DNA from: Balaenoptera acutorostrata
Lineage: Eukaryota; Chordata; Mammalia; Artiodactyla; Balaenopteridae
Assembly: GCF_949987535.1 (NCBI RefSeq)
Contig: NC_080067.1
Span: 43,584,910 to 43,648,909 of the forward strand
Direction of reading: 5' to 3'
DNA: 64,000 nt
The position numbers were made by a program, and so were the translations under genes. Numbering within the stretch: position 1 is the first letter of the stretch; each line of letters begins with the position of its first letter. The notes under the pieces were generated by a model, which ran no database searches, was not told the DNA's origin, and saw only the letters and a list, made by a program, of their open reading frames with translations. This document shows positions 1 to 10,149 of the stretch, piece by piece.

Positions 1-75
1 ATTCTCTTTTTAACCTGTTCCTTCAAAGTCTAGTGCTTAGGAAATCTATATGAGGCAGAAGCAGTCAATGGTAGC

Positions 76-99
76 TTAGGGTTAGGGTTAGGGTTAGGG
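76..99 (+). other. Perfect telomeric G4-capable run (four TTAGGG)
   Basis: Four consecutive perfect TTAGGG units give four GGG runs with TTA loops, the classical telomeric G-quadruplex arrangement. Elsewhere the longest perfect runs are usually three units, and the fourth GGG run is displaced by a degenerate hexamer. The duplicate copy of this monomer carries the same run at 9439-9462. Confidence 0.7.
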
Positions 100-231
100 T
101 ACGGCTTAGGGTACGGGTTCTGGTACGGGTTCAGGTACGGGGTAAGGTATGGGTTAGGGTTAGGTTTAGTTTTAGTGTTAGTGTTTGGTTTAGGGTACGG
201 GTTAGGAATAGGGTACGTGTTAGGGTTAGGG
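76..231 (+). repeat. Reference hexamer tract (first monomer)
   Basis: Exactly 156 bp, or 26 hexamers, lie between the core end (GTCAATGGTAGC) and the next core start (TATTTATTAAACC). The tract opens with four perfect TTAGGG units, then runs through TACGGC, TTAGGG, TACGGG, TTCTGG, TACGGG, TTCAGG, TACGGG and later degenerate forms, all in 6-bp phase. The same variant hexamers sit in the same order in most other monomers, so the tract is inherited with the monomer and is not freshly added by telomerase. Confidence 0.9.
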
Positions 232-442
232 TATTTATTAAACCTATCCCACTCTCTAGATACCACTTAGCACTTAAAGGAATATTATTTGGGGTCCAGC
301 CATGGAGAAGAGCTTAGACACTAGAATAAGATAAGGAACACACCCATTATAAAGAAATCACATGAGGATTCTCTTTTTAACCTGTTCCTTAAAACACTAG
401 TGCTTAGGAAGTCTATTGGAGGCAGAAGCAGTCAAGGGTAAC
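232..442 (+). repeat. Reference conserved core block (about 211 bp)
   Basis: This is the non-telomeric half of the monomer. It begins TATTTATTAAACCTATCCCA and ends in GCAGAAGCAGTCAAGGGTA. Internal landmarks seen in nearly every copy are CTCTAGATACC (alternating with CTCTACATACC), GGAATATTATTTGG, CCAGCCATGGAGAAGAG, GACACTAGGATAAGATAAGG, CACACCCATTATAAAG and AACACTAGTGCTTAGGAAA. It carries no open reading frame of note and no recognisable tRNA, 5S, SINE or LTR signature. Its origin is unknown to me. Confidence 0.85.
329..335 (+). other. GATA-type motif AGATAAG, recurring once per core
   Basis: The core word GGATAAGATAAGG (here GAATAAGATAAGG) contains a WGATAR match in nearly every monomer, giving of the order of 150 copies over the window. 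Whether any factor binds it is unknown. It is listed as a recurrent sequence feature of the core, not as a proven regulatory site. Confidence 0.4.
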
Positions 443-3400
443 TTAGGGTTAGGTTTAGGCTTACGGTACGGCTTAGGGTACGGGTTCGGGTACTGGTTCG
501 GGTATGGCCTAGCTTACAGCGTAGGGAATGGCTAGGGTTAACGTTAGGGTTAGTTTTAGGGTTAGGGCTCGGTATACAGTACGGGAGAGGATTAGTGTAC
601 GTGTTAGGGTTAGCGTAAGGGTTAATTTTAGGGTACGCGTTAGGGTTAGAGTATTTACTAAACCTATCCCACTCTCTAGATACCACTTAGCGCGTAAAGG
701 AATATTATTTGGGGTCCAGCCATGGAGAAGAGTTTATACAGTAGGATAAGATAAGAAACACACCCATTATAAAGAAATCACATTAGGATTCTCTTTTTAA
801 CCTTTTTCTTAAAACACTAGTGCTTAGGAAATCTATTGGAGGCAGCAGCAGTCAAGGGTAGCTTAGGGTTAGGGTACGGCTTCGGATACGGTTTCAGGTA
901 CGGGTTCGGGTATGGCGTAGGGTATGGATTAGGGTTAGGTTTAGGGTTAGGATTAGGGTTAGGTCTCGGTTTAGGTTACGGGTTTTATTAGGGTACGTGT
1001 TAGGGTTAGGGTAGGGGTTAGGGTTAGGGTATGCGTTAGGGTTAGGGTATTTATTAAACCTTTCCCACTCTCTAGATACCACTTAGCACGTACAGGAATA
1101 TTATTTGGGGTCCAGACATGGAGAAGAGTTTAGACACTAGGATAAGATAAGGAACACACCCATTATAAAGATCACATGAGGATTCTCTTTTTAACATGGT
1201 CCTTAAAACACTAGTGCTTAGGAAATCTATTGGAGGCAAAAGCAGTCAAGTGTAGCTTAGGGTTAGTGTTAGGGGTAGGGTAAGGGTACGGCCTATGGTA
1301 CGGGATCGAGTACGGTTTTGTGTACGGCGTAGGGTATGGGTTATGGTTAGGGTTACTTTTAGGGTTAGGACTCAGTTTAGGGTACGGGTTAGGATTATGG
1401 TACGTGTTAGGTTTACGATTGATGTAGGGTTAGGGAACGCGTTAGAGTTCGGGTATTTATTAAACCTATCCCATGCTCTAGATACCACTTAGCTTGTAAA
1501 GCAATATTATTTGGGTTCCAGCAATGGAGAAGAGTTTAGACACTAGTATAAGATAAAGAACACACCCATTATAAAGAAATCACGTTAGGATTCTCTTGTT
1601 AACCTGCTTCTTAATACACTAGTGCTTAGGAAATCTATTGCAGGCAGAAGCAGTCAAGGGTAGCTTAGGGTTAGGGTACAGTGTAGGGTAGGGGTTAGGG
1701 TATGGGTTCTGGTACGGTGTAGGGTATGGGTTAGGTTTAGCTATAGGGTTAGTTTTAGGGTTAGGGCTCCGTTTATGTTACGGGTTTGGATTAGGGTACA
1801 TGTTAGGGTTAGGGTAGGGGTTAGGGTTAGGGTATGCATTAGCGTTTGAGTATTTATTAAACCTAGCCCACTCTCTAGATACCACTTAGCAACTAGAGGA
1901 ATATTATTTGCGGTCCAGCAATGGAGAAGAGTTTAGACACTAGGATAAGATAAGGAACACACCCATTATAAAGAAATCACATTAGGATTCTCTTTTTAAT
2001 CAGTTCCTTCAAACACTAGTGCTTAGGAAATCTATTGGAGGCAGAAGCAGTCAAGGGTAGCTTAGGGTTAGTGTTAGGGTTAGGGTTCGGGTATGGCTTA
2101 GGCTACGGGTTCGAGTACGGGTTCGGGTATGGCGTAGGGTATGGGTTAGGGTTCGGGTAAGGGTTACTTTTTGTGTTAGGGCTCGGTTTAGGGTACGGGT
2201 TAGGATTAGGGTACGTGTTAGTGTTAGGGTAGGGATTAGGGTTAGCGTACGAGTTAGGGTATTTACTAAACCTATCCCACTCTCTAGATACCACTTAGCA
2301 TTTAAAGGAATATTATTTAGGGTCCATCCACGGAGAAGAGTTTAGACACTAGGATAAAATAAGGAACACACCCGTTTTAAAGAAATCACATTAGGATTCT
2401 CTTTTTGACCTGTTCCTTAAAACACGAGTGCTTAGGAAATCTATTGGAGGCAGAAGCAGTCAAGGATAGTTTAGGGTTAGCGTTAGGGTTAGGGTTAGGG
2501 TACGGCTTAGGGTACGGGTTCTAGTATGGGTTCGGGACGGCGTACGGTACGGTGTAGGGTATGGGTTAGGGTTAGGGTTAGTTTTACGGTTAGGGCTTGG
2601 TTTAGGGTACGGGAGAGGATTAGGGTACGTGTTAGGGTTACGGTACGCGTTAGCGTTAGGGTATTGATTAAACTTATCACACTCTCTAGATAGCACTTAG
2701 CACGTAAATGAATATTATTTGGGGTCCAGCCATGGAGAAGAGTTTATACACTAGGATAAGATAAGGAACACACCCATGATATAGAAGTCACATTAGGATT
2801 CTCTTTTTAACTTGTTAGTTAAAACACTAGTGCTTAGGAAATCTATTAGAGGCAGAAGCAGTCAAGGGTAGCTTGGGATTAGGGTACGGCTTAGGGTACG
2901 GGTTCTGTTACGGCTTACGTTACGGCATTGTGTATTGGTTAGGGTTAGGGTTAAGGTTAGATTTAGGGTTATGGCTCGGTTTAGGGCACGGGAGAGGATT
3001 AGGATGTGTGTTAGTGTTAGGTAGGGGTTAGGGTACGCGTTAGGGTTAGGGTATTTATTAAACCTATTCTACTCTCTAGATACCACTTAGCACGTAAAGG
3101 AATATTATTAGGGGTCCAGAGAGGGAGAAGAGTTTAGACACTAGGACAAGATAAGGAACACACCCATTATAAAGAAATCACATTAGAATTCTCTTTCTAA
3201 AGTTTTCCTAAAAACACTAGTGATTAGGAAGTCTATTCGAGGCAGAAACATAGAAGGGTAGCTTAGGGTTGGGTTAGGGTTAGGGTTAGTGTTTGGGTTA
3301 GGTTTAGTTGTAGGGTTAAGGATCGGTTTAGTGTACGGGAAAGGATTAGGGTACGTGTTAGGGTTAGGGTTAGGGTATTCATTAGGGTTAGGGTATTTAT

Positions 3401-4459
3401 TAAACCTATCCTACTCTCTAGATACCACTTAGCACGTAAAGGAATCCTATTTGGGGTCCAGGTATGGAGAAGAGTTTAGACACTAGGATAAGATAAGGAA
3501 CACACCCAGTATAAAGAAGTCACATTAGGATTCTCTTTTTAACCTGTTCCTTTAAACACTGTTGCTTATGAAATCTATTGGAGGCAGCAGCAGTCAAGGG
3601 TAGCTTAGGGTTAGAGTTAGGGTTAGGGTTAGGCTTAGGGTACGGCTTAGGGTATGGGTTAGGGTTAGGGTTAGTTTTAGGGTTGGGGCTCGGTTTAGGG
3701 TACAGGTTAGGATTAGGGTGTGTGTTAGGTTTAGTGTAGGGTTTAGGGTTAGGGTACGCTTTAGGCATTGGGTATTTATTAAACCTATCCCATGCTATAC
3801 AAACCACTTAGCACGTAAAGGAATATTATTTGTGGTCCAGCCATGGAGAAGAGTTTAGACACTAGGATAAGATAAGGAAAACTCCCATTATAGGGAAATC
3901 ACATTAGGATTCTCTTTTTAACCTGTTCCTTAAAACACTAGTGTTTAGGAAATCTATTGCAGGCAGAAGCAGTCAAGCGTAGCTTATTGTTAGGGTTAGG
4001 GTTAAGGTTAGGGTTAGGGTACGGGTTCGGTTACGGGTTCGGGTACGGCATAGGGTATGGGTTAGGGTTAGGGTTAGGGCTCTATTTAGGGTACGGGAGA
4101 GGATTAGGGTACATGTTAGATTTAGGGTAGGGCTTAGGGTTAGGGTACGCGATAGGGTTAGGGTATTTATTAAACCTATCCCACTCTCTAGATACCACTT
4201 AGCACGTCAAGAAATATTATTTGGGTGCAGCCATGGAGAAGAGTTTATCCACTAGGATACGATATGGAAAATACCCATTACAAATAAATCACATTAGATT
4301 TCTCTTTTTAACCTCTTCCTTAAAATACTAGTCCTAAGGAAAGCTATTGGAGGCAGAAGCAGTCAAGGGTAGCTTAGTTTTAGGGTTAGGGTTAGGGTTA
4401 GGCTTAGGGTACGGGTTCGGGTACGGGTTCAGGTACGGCGTAGTGTATGGGTTAGGGTT

Positions 4460-5040
4460 AAGGTTAGGGTTAGTTTTAGGGTTAGGGCTAGGTTTAGTGT
4501 ACGGGTTAGGATTAGGGTACGTGTTAGGGTTAGGTTTAGGGTACACGTAAGGGTTAGGGTATTTATTAAACCTATCCCAATCTCTAGATACCACTTAGCA
4601 CGTAAAGGAATACTATTTGGGGTACAGCTATGAAGAAGAGTTTAGACACTAGGATTAGATAAGGAACCACCCAGTATAAAGAAATCACATTAGGATTCTC
4701 CTTTTAACCTGTTCGTTAAAACACTAGTGCTCAGGAAATCTATTGGAGGCAGAAGCAGTCAAGGGTAGATTAGGGTTAGAATTAGGGTTAGGGTTAGGGA
4801 AAGGGTACGGCTCAGGTAACGGGTTCGGGTAAGGGTTCAGGTAGGGCGTAGTGTATGGGTTAGGGTTAGGGTTAGTTTTAGTGTTAGGGCTCGGTTTAGG
4901 GTACGGGTTAGGATTAGGATACATCTTAGGGTTAGGGTAGGGGTAGGGTTAGGGTACGCGTTAGGCTTAGGGTATTTATTAAATCTATCCCACGCTCTAG
5001 GTACCACTTAGCACGTAAAGGAATATTATTTGTGTTCCAG
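4460..5040 (+). repeat. Old local duplication, copy 1
   Basis: Shares private variants with 5970-6540: CCCAATCTCTA, GGAATACTATTTGG, GGAACCACCCAGTATAAAG, CTCCTTTTAACCTGTTCG, GTGCTCAGG and GGGAAAGGGTACGGC. The offset is 1,510 bp, becoming about 1,498 bp after a 12-bp (two-hexamer) difference in the tract. The copies are clearly diverged, so the event is old. Confidence 0.75.
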
Positions 5041-5969
5041 CCTTGGAGAAGAATTTAGACACCAGTATAAGATAAGGAACACACCCATTATAAAGAAATC
5101 ACTTTAGGATTCTATTTTAAACCTGTTCCTTAAAACACTAGTGCTTAGGAAATCAATTGGAGGCATAAGCAGTCAAGGGTAGCTTAGGCTTGGGTTAGCA
5201 TTAGGGTTAGGGTTAGGGTTTGGGTTAGGTTTACTTTTAGGGTTAGGGCTCGGTTTAGGGTACGGGTTAGGATTAGGGTACTTGTTAGGATTAGGGTAGG
5301 GGTTAGGGGTAGGGTACGTGTTAGGGTTAGGGGTTTATTAAACCTATCCCACTCTCTACATACCACTTAGCCTGTATAACAATATTATTTGGGTGCAGCC
5401 CTTGAGAAGAGTTTAGACACTAGGATAAGATAAGGAACACACCCATTATAAAGACATCACATTAGATGTCTCTTTTTAACCTGTTCCTTAAAACACTAGT
5501 CCTAAGGAAATCTGTTGGAGGCAGAAGCAGTTAAGGGCAGCTTAGTGTTAGGGTTATGGTTAGGGTTAGGCTTAGGGTATGGTTTCGGGTACGGGTTCAG
5601 GTACAGCGTAGGGAATGGGTTAGGGTTAGGGTTAGTTTTAGGGTTAGGGCTCGGTTTAGGGCACGGGAGAGGATTAGGATACGTGTTAGAGTTAGAGTAG
5701 TGGTTAGGGTTAGGGTACCTGTTAGCGTTAGGTTATTTATTAAACTTATCCCACTCTCTAGATACCACATAGCACGTAAAGAAATATTATTTGGGGTCCA
5801 GCCATGGAGAAGAGTTTAGACACTAGGGTAAGATAAGGAACACACCCATTATAAAGAAATCACATTAGGTTTCTCTTTTTAATCTGTTTCTTAAAACACT
5901 AGTGCTTAAGAAATTTATTGGAGGCAGAAGCAGTCAAAGGTAGCTTAGGGTTGGGTTAGGGTTAGGGTT

Positions 5970-6540
5970 TGGGTTAGGGTTAGTTTTAGGGTTAGGGCTA
6001 GGTTTAGTGTACGGGTTAGGATTAGGGTACGTGTTAGGGTTAGGGTTAGGGTACGGTTAAGGGTTAGGGTATTTATTAAACCTATCCCAATCTCTACATA
6101 GCACTTAGCACGTAAAGGAATACTATTTGGGGTCCAGCTATGGAGAAGAGTTTAGACACTAGGTTTAGATAAGGAACCACCCAGTATAAAGAAATCACAT
6201 TAGGATTCTCCTTTTAACCTGTTCGTTAAAACACTAGTGCTCAGGAAATCTATTGGGGGCAGAAGCAGTCAAGGGTAGCTTAGGGTTAGCATTAGGGTTA
6301 GGGTTAGGGAAAGGGTACGGCTTAGGTAACGGGTTCAGGTAGGGCGTAGGTTATGGGTTAGGGTTAGGGTTAGTTTTAGTGTTAGGGATCGGTTTAGGGT
6401 ATGGGTTAGGATTCGGGTACGTGTTAGGGTTAGGGAAGGTGTAGGGTTAGGGTACGCGTTAGGGTTAGGGTATTTATTAAAGCTATCCCACGCTCTAGAT
6501 ACCATTTAGCACGTAAAGGAATATTATTTGTGGTCCAGCC
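5970..6540 (+). repeat. Old local duplication, copy 2
   Basis: Partner of 4460-5040, four monomers further on. Monomers with the CCTAAGG core variant at 4298, 5467 and 7015 surround the pair, suggesting a decayed 3- to 4-monomer periodicity in this part of the array. Confidence 0.7.
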
Positions 6541-7772
6541 ATGGAGAAGTGTTTAGACACTAGGAGAAGATAAGGAACACTCCCATTATAAAGAAATCAC
6601 ATTAGGGTTCTCTTTATAACGTGTTCCTTAAAACACTTGTGCTTAGGAAATCTATTGTAGGCAGAAGCAGTCAAGGGTAGCTTAGGATTAGCTTTAGGAT
6701 TAGGGTTAAGGTTAGGGTACGGCTTAGGGCACGCGTCCGGGTATGGCATACGGTATGGGTCAGGGTTACGGTTAGGGTTAGTTTTATTGTTAGGGATCGG
6801 TTTAGGGTACGGGTTATGATTAGGGTACGTGTTAGGGTTAGGGTAGGTGTAGGGGTAGGGTATGTGTAAGGCTTAGGGTATTTATTAAACCCATCCCACG
6901 CTCTAGATACCCCTCAGCATCTAAAGGAATATTATTTGGGGTCCAGCCTTGGAGAAGAGTTTAGACACCAGGATAAGATATGGAACACACCCATTATAAA
7001 GACATCACATTAGATATCTCTTTATAACCTGTTCCTTAAAACACTAGTCCTAAGGAAATCTATTGGAGGCATAAGAATTCAAGGGTAGCTTAGGGTTAGG
7101 GTAAGCGTTAGGGTACGTCTTAGGGTACGGGTTCGGTAACGGCGTAGGGTATGGGTTAGGGTTATGTTTAGGGTTAGTTTTAGGGTTAGGGCTCGGATTA
7201 GGTTACGGGTTTGGATTAGGGTATGCGTTAGGGTTAGGGTATTTATAAAACCTATCCCACTCTCTAGATACCACTTAGCACGTAAAGGAATATTATTTGG
7301 GGTCCAGCCATGGAGAATAGTTTAGACACTAGGATAAGATAAGGAACACACCCATTATAAAGAAATCACATTAGGAGTCTCTGTTTAACCTGTTCCTTAA
7401 AACACTGGTGCTTAGGAAATCTATTGGAGGCAGAAGCAGTCAAGGGTAGCTTAGGGTTAGGGTAAAGGTTAGGGTTAGGGTTAGGGTACGGCTTAGGGTA
7501 CGGGTTTGAATACGGGTTAGGGATAGGGTTATGGTTAGTTTTAAGTTTAGTGCTCGGTTTAGCGTACGGGTTAGGATTAGGGTACGTGTTAGGGTTGCGT
7601 TTGGGGTTACGGTTGGGGTACGTGTTAGGGTTCGGGTATTTATTAAACCTATCCCACTCTCTAGTTAACACTTAGCACGTAACGGAATATTATTTGGTGT
7701 TGAGTCGTGGAGAAGAGCTTAGACATTAGGAGAAGATAAGGAACAAACCCATTATAAAGAAATCACATTAGG

Positions 7773-8560
7773 ATTCTCTTTTTAACCTGTTCCTTAAAAC
7801 ACTAGTGCTTAGGAAATTTATTGCAGGCAGAAGCAGTCAAGGGTAGTTTAGGGTTAGGGTTAGGGTACGGCTTATGGTAGGGGTTCGGGTACGGCGTAGG
7901 GTATGGGTTACGGTTAGGGTTAATTTTAGGGTTAGGGCTCTGTTTAGGGTACGGGTTAGGATTAGGTTACGTGTTAGTGTTTGGGTAGAGGTTAGGGTTA
8001 GGGTACGTGTTAGGGTTAGGGTATTTATTAAACCTATCCCACTCTCTACATACCACTTATCACGTAAAGGAATATTATTTGGGGTCCAGCCATGGAGAAG
8101 AGATTAGACACTAGGATAAGATAAGGAACACACCCATTATAAAGAATTCACATTAGGATTCTCTTTTTAACCTGTTCCTTCAAAGTCTAGTGCTTAGGAA
8201 ATCTATTGGATGCAGAAGCAGTCAAGGGTAGCTTAGGGTTATGGTTAGCGTTAGGGTACGGCTTAGGGTACGGGTTCTGCTACGGGTTCAGGTACGGCAT
8301 AAGGTATGGGTTAGGGTTAGGTTTAGTTTTAGTGTTAGTGTTTGGTTTAGGGTTCGGGTTAGGAATAGGATACGTGTTAGGGTTAGGTTATTGGTTAGGG
8401 TTAGGGTACGTGTTAGGGTTAGGGTATTTATTAAACCTATCCCACTCTCTAGATACCACTTAGCACTTAAATGAATATTATTTGAGGTCCAGCCATGGAG
8501 AAGAGCTTAGACACTAGAATAAGATAAGGAACACACCCATTATAAAGAAATCACAGGAGG
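7773..8560 (+). repeat. Diverged dimer, copy 1
   Basis: Two monomers (7773 and 8158). The first carries AAATTTATTGCAGGCAG and the second follows AAAGAATTCACATT and carries CCTTCAAAGTCTAG. The same ordered pair recurs at 8975-9729 with an offset of about 1.2 kb. The AAAGAATTCAC variant (EcoRI site, near 8144 and 9350) marks this pair. Confidence 0.7.
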
Positions 8561-8974
8561 ATTCTCTTTTTAACCTGTTGCTTAAAACACTACTGCTTAG
8601 GAAATCTATTGGAGGCAGAAGCAGTCAAGGGTAGCTTAGTGTTACGGTTAGGGTTACGGTTAGGGTACGGTTTAGGGTACGGGTCCGTGTACGTTTTGGG
8701 TACGACATAAGGTATGCATTAGAGTTAGGGTTAGGATTACTTTTAGGGTTAGTGCTCGGTTTAGGGTACGGGTTAGTTATAGAGTACGTGTTAGGGTTAG
8801 GGCATTGGTTAGGGTTAGGGTACGTGTTAGGGTTAGGGTATTAATTAAACCTATCCCACTCTCTAGATACCACATAGCAAGTAAAGGAATATTATTTGGG
8901 GTCCAGCCATGGAGAAGAGCTTAGACACTAGAATAAGATAAGGAAAACACCCTTTATAAAGAAATCACATTAGG

Positions 8975-9729
8975 ATTCTCTTTTTAACCTGTTCCTTAAA
9001 ACACTAGTGCTTAGGAAATTTATTGCAGGCAGAAGCAGTCAAGGGTATCTTAGGGTTAGTGTTAGGGTTAGGGTACGGCATAGGTACGTGTTCAGGTACG
9101 GCGTAGGGTATGGGTTAGGATTAGGGTTAATTTTAGAGTTAGGGCTCGGTTTAGGGTACCGGTTAGGATTAGGGTACGTGTTGGTGTTTGGGTAGGGGTT
9201 AGGGTTAGGGTAGGCGTTACGGTTAGGGTATTTATTAAACCTATCCCACTCTCTACATACCACTTAGCACATAAGCAATATTATTTGGGGTCCAGCCATG
9301 GAGAAGAGATTAGACACTAGGATAAGATAAGGAACACACCCATTATAAAGAATTCACATTAGGATTCTCTTTTTAACCTGTTCCTTCAAAGTCTAGTGCT
9401 TAGGAAATCTATATGAGGCAGAAGCAGTCAATGGTAGCTTAGGGTTAGGGTTAGGGTTAGGGTACGGCTTAGGGTACGGGTTCTGGTACGGGTTCAGGTA
9501 CGGGATAAGGTATGGGTTAGGGTTAGGTTTAGTTTTAGTGTTAGTGTTTGGTTTAGGGTACGGGTTAGGAATAGGGTACGTGTTAGGGTTAGGGTATTTA
9601 TTAAACCTATCCCACTCTCTAGATACCACTTAGCACTTATAGGAATATTATTTGGGGTCCAGCCATGGAGAAGAGCTTAGACACTAGAATAAGATAAGGA
9701 ACAACCCCTTATAAAGAAATCACATGAGG
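8975..9729 (+). repeat. Diverged dimer, copy 2
   Basis: Partner of 7773-8560. Its second monomer (9364) is also the first monomer of the 782-bp segment shared with the window start, so three relatives of that monomer exist, at 1, 8158 and 9364. Confidence 0.7.
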
Positions 9730-10145
9730 ATTCTCTTTTTAACCTCTTCGTTAAAACACTAGTGCTTAGGAAGTCTATTGGAGGCAGAAGCAGTCAAGGG
9801 TAACTTAGGGTTAGGTTTAGGCTTACGGTACGGCTTAGGGTACGGGTTCGGGTACTGGTTCGGGTATGGCCTAGCTTACAGCGTAGGGAATGGATAGGGT
9901 TAACGTTAGGGTTAGTTTTAGGGTTAGGGCTCGGTATACAGTACGGGAGAGGATTAGTGTACGTGTTAGGGTTAGCGTAAGGGTTAATTTTAGGGTACGC
10001 GTTAGGGTTAGAGTATTTACTAAACCTATCCCACTCTCTAGATACCACTTAGCGCGTAAAGGAATATTATTTGGGGTCCAGCCATGGAGAAGAGTTTATA
10101 CAGTAGGATAAGATAAGAAACACACCCATTATAAAGAAATCACAT
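9364..10145 (+). repeat. Two-monomer duplicated segment, copy 2
   Basis: Partner of 1-783. The few differences are single bases, for example GGGATAAGG here against GGGGTAAGG, AACAACCCCTT against AACACACCCATT, and GGATAGGG against GGCTAGGG. Right of 10145 it continues into the m15 monomer that opens the older HOR family. Confidence 0.9.
9439..9462 (+). other. Second perfect four-unit TTAGGG run
   Basis: This is the duplicate of the run at 76-99, inside the monomer that starts at 9364. Four GGG runs with 3-nt loops make it a canonical G-quadruplex candidate. Confidence 0.7.
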
Positions 10146-10149
10146 GAGG

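Larger units (their letters stand above)
1..783 (+). repeat. Two-monomer duplicated segment, copy 1
   Basis: This segment matches 9364-10145 almost base for base, including private features: CCTTCAAAGTCTAG in place of the usual CCTTAAAACACTAG, the ATATGAGGCAG variant, and the irregular GGCCTAGCTTACAGCG in the second monomer. The offset is 9,363 bp, dropping to 9,362 after a one-base indel. The match may extend left beyond the window edge. To the right it ends near 783, where the next monomers differ. Confidence 0.9.
1..10149 (+). repeat. Divergent left part of the array (26 monomers, no regular HOR)
   Basis: Monomer starts read by eye: 1, 368, 788, 1182, 1590, 1987, 2396, 2798, 3188, 3530, 3909, 4298, 4695, 5109, 5467, 5870, 6205, 6607, 7015, 7376, 7773, 8158, 8561, 8975, 9364, 9730. 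Neighbouring monomers differ by many substitutions and by hexamer-tract length; the shortest are 5870-6204 (335 bp) and 3188-3529 (342 bp). Only local, already diverged duplications are visible, not a repeating multi-monomer unit. This is the pattern expected of an older, less homogenised part of a satellite. No gene, RNA or mobile element is visible in it. Confidence 0.9.

Noticed and set aside
232..260. AAACCTATCCCACTC at the core start as an inverted, C-strand telomeric remnant
   Set aside because: Only a few bases resemble CCCTAA and there is no 6-bp periodicity on that strand; it is too short to distinguish from chance.
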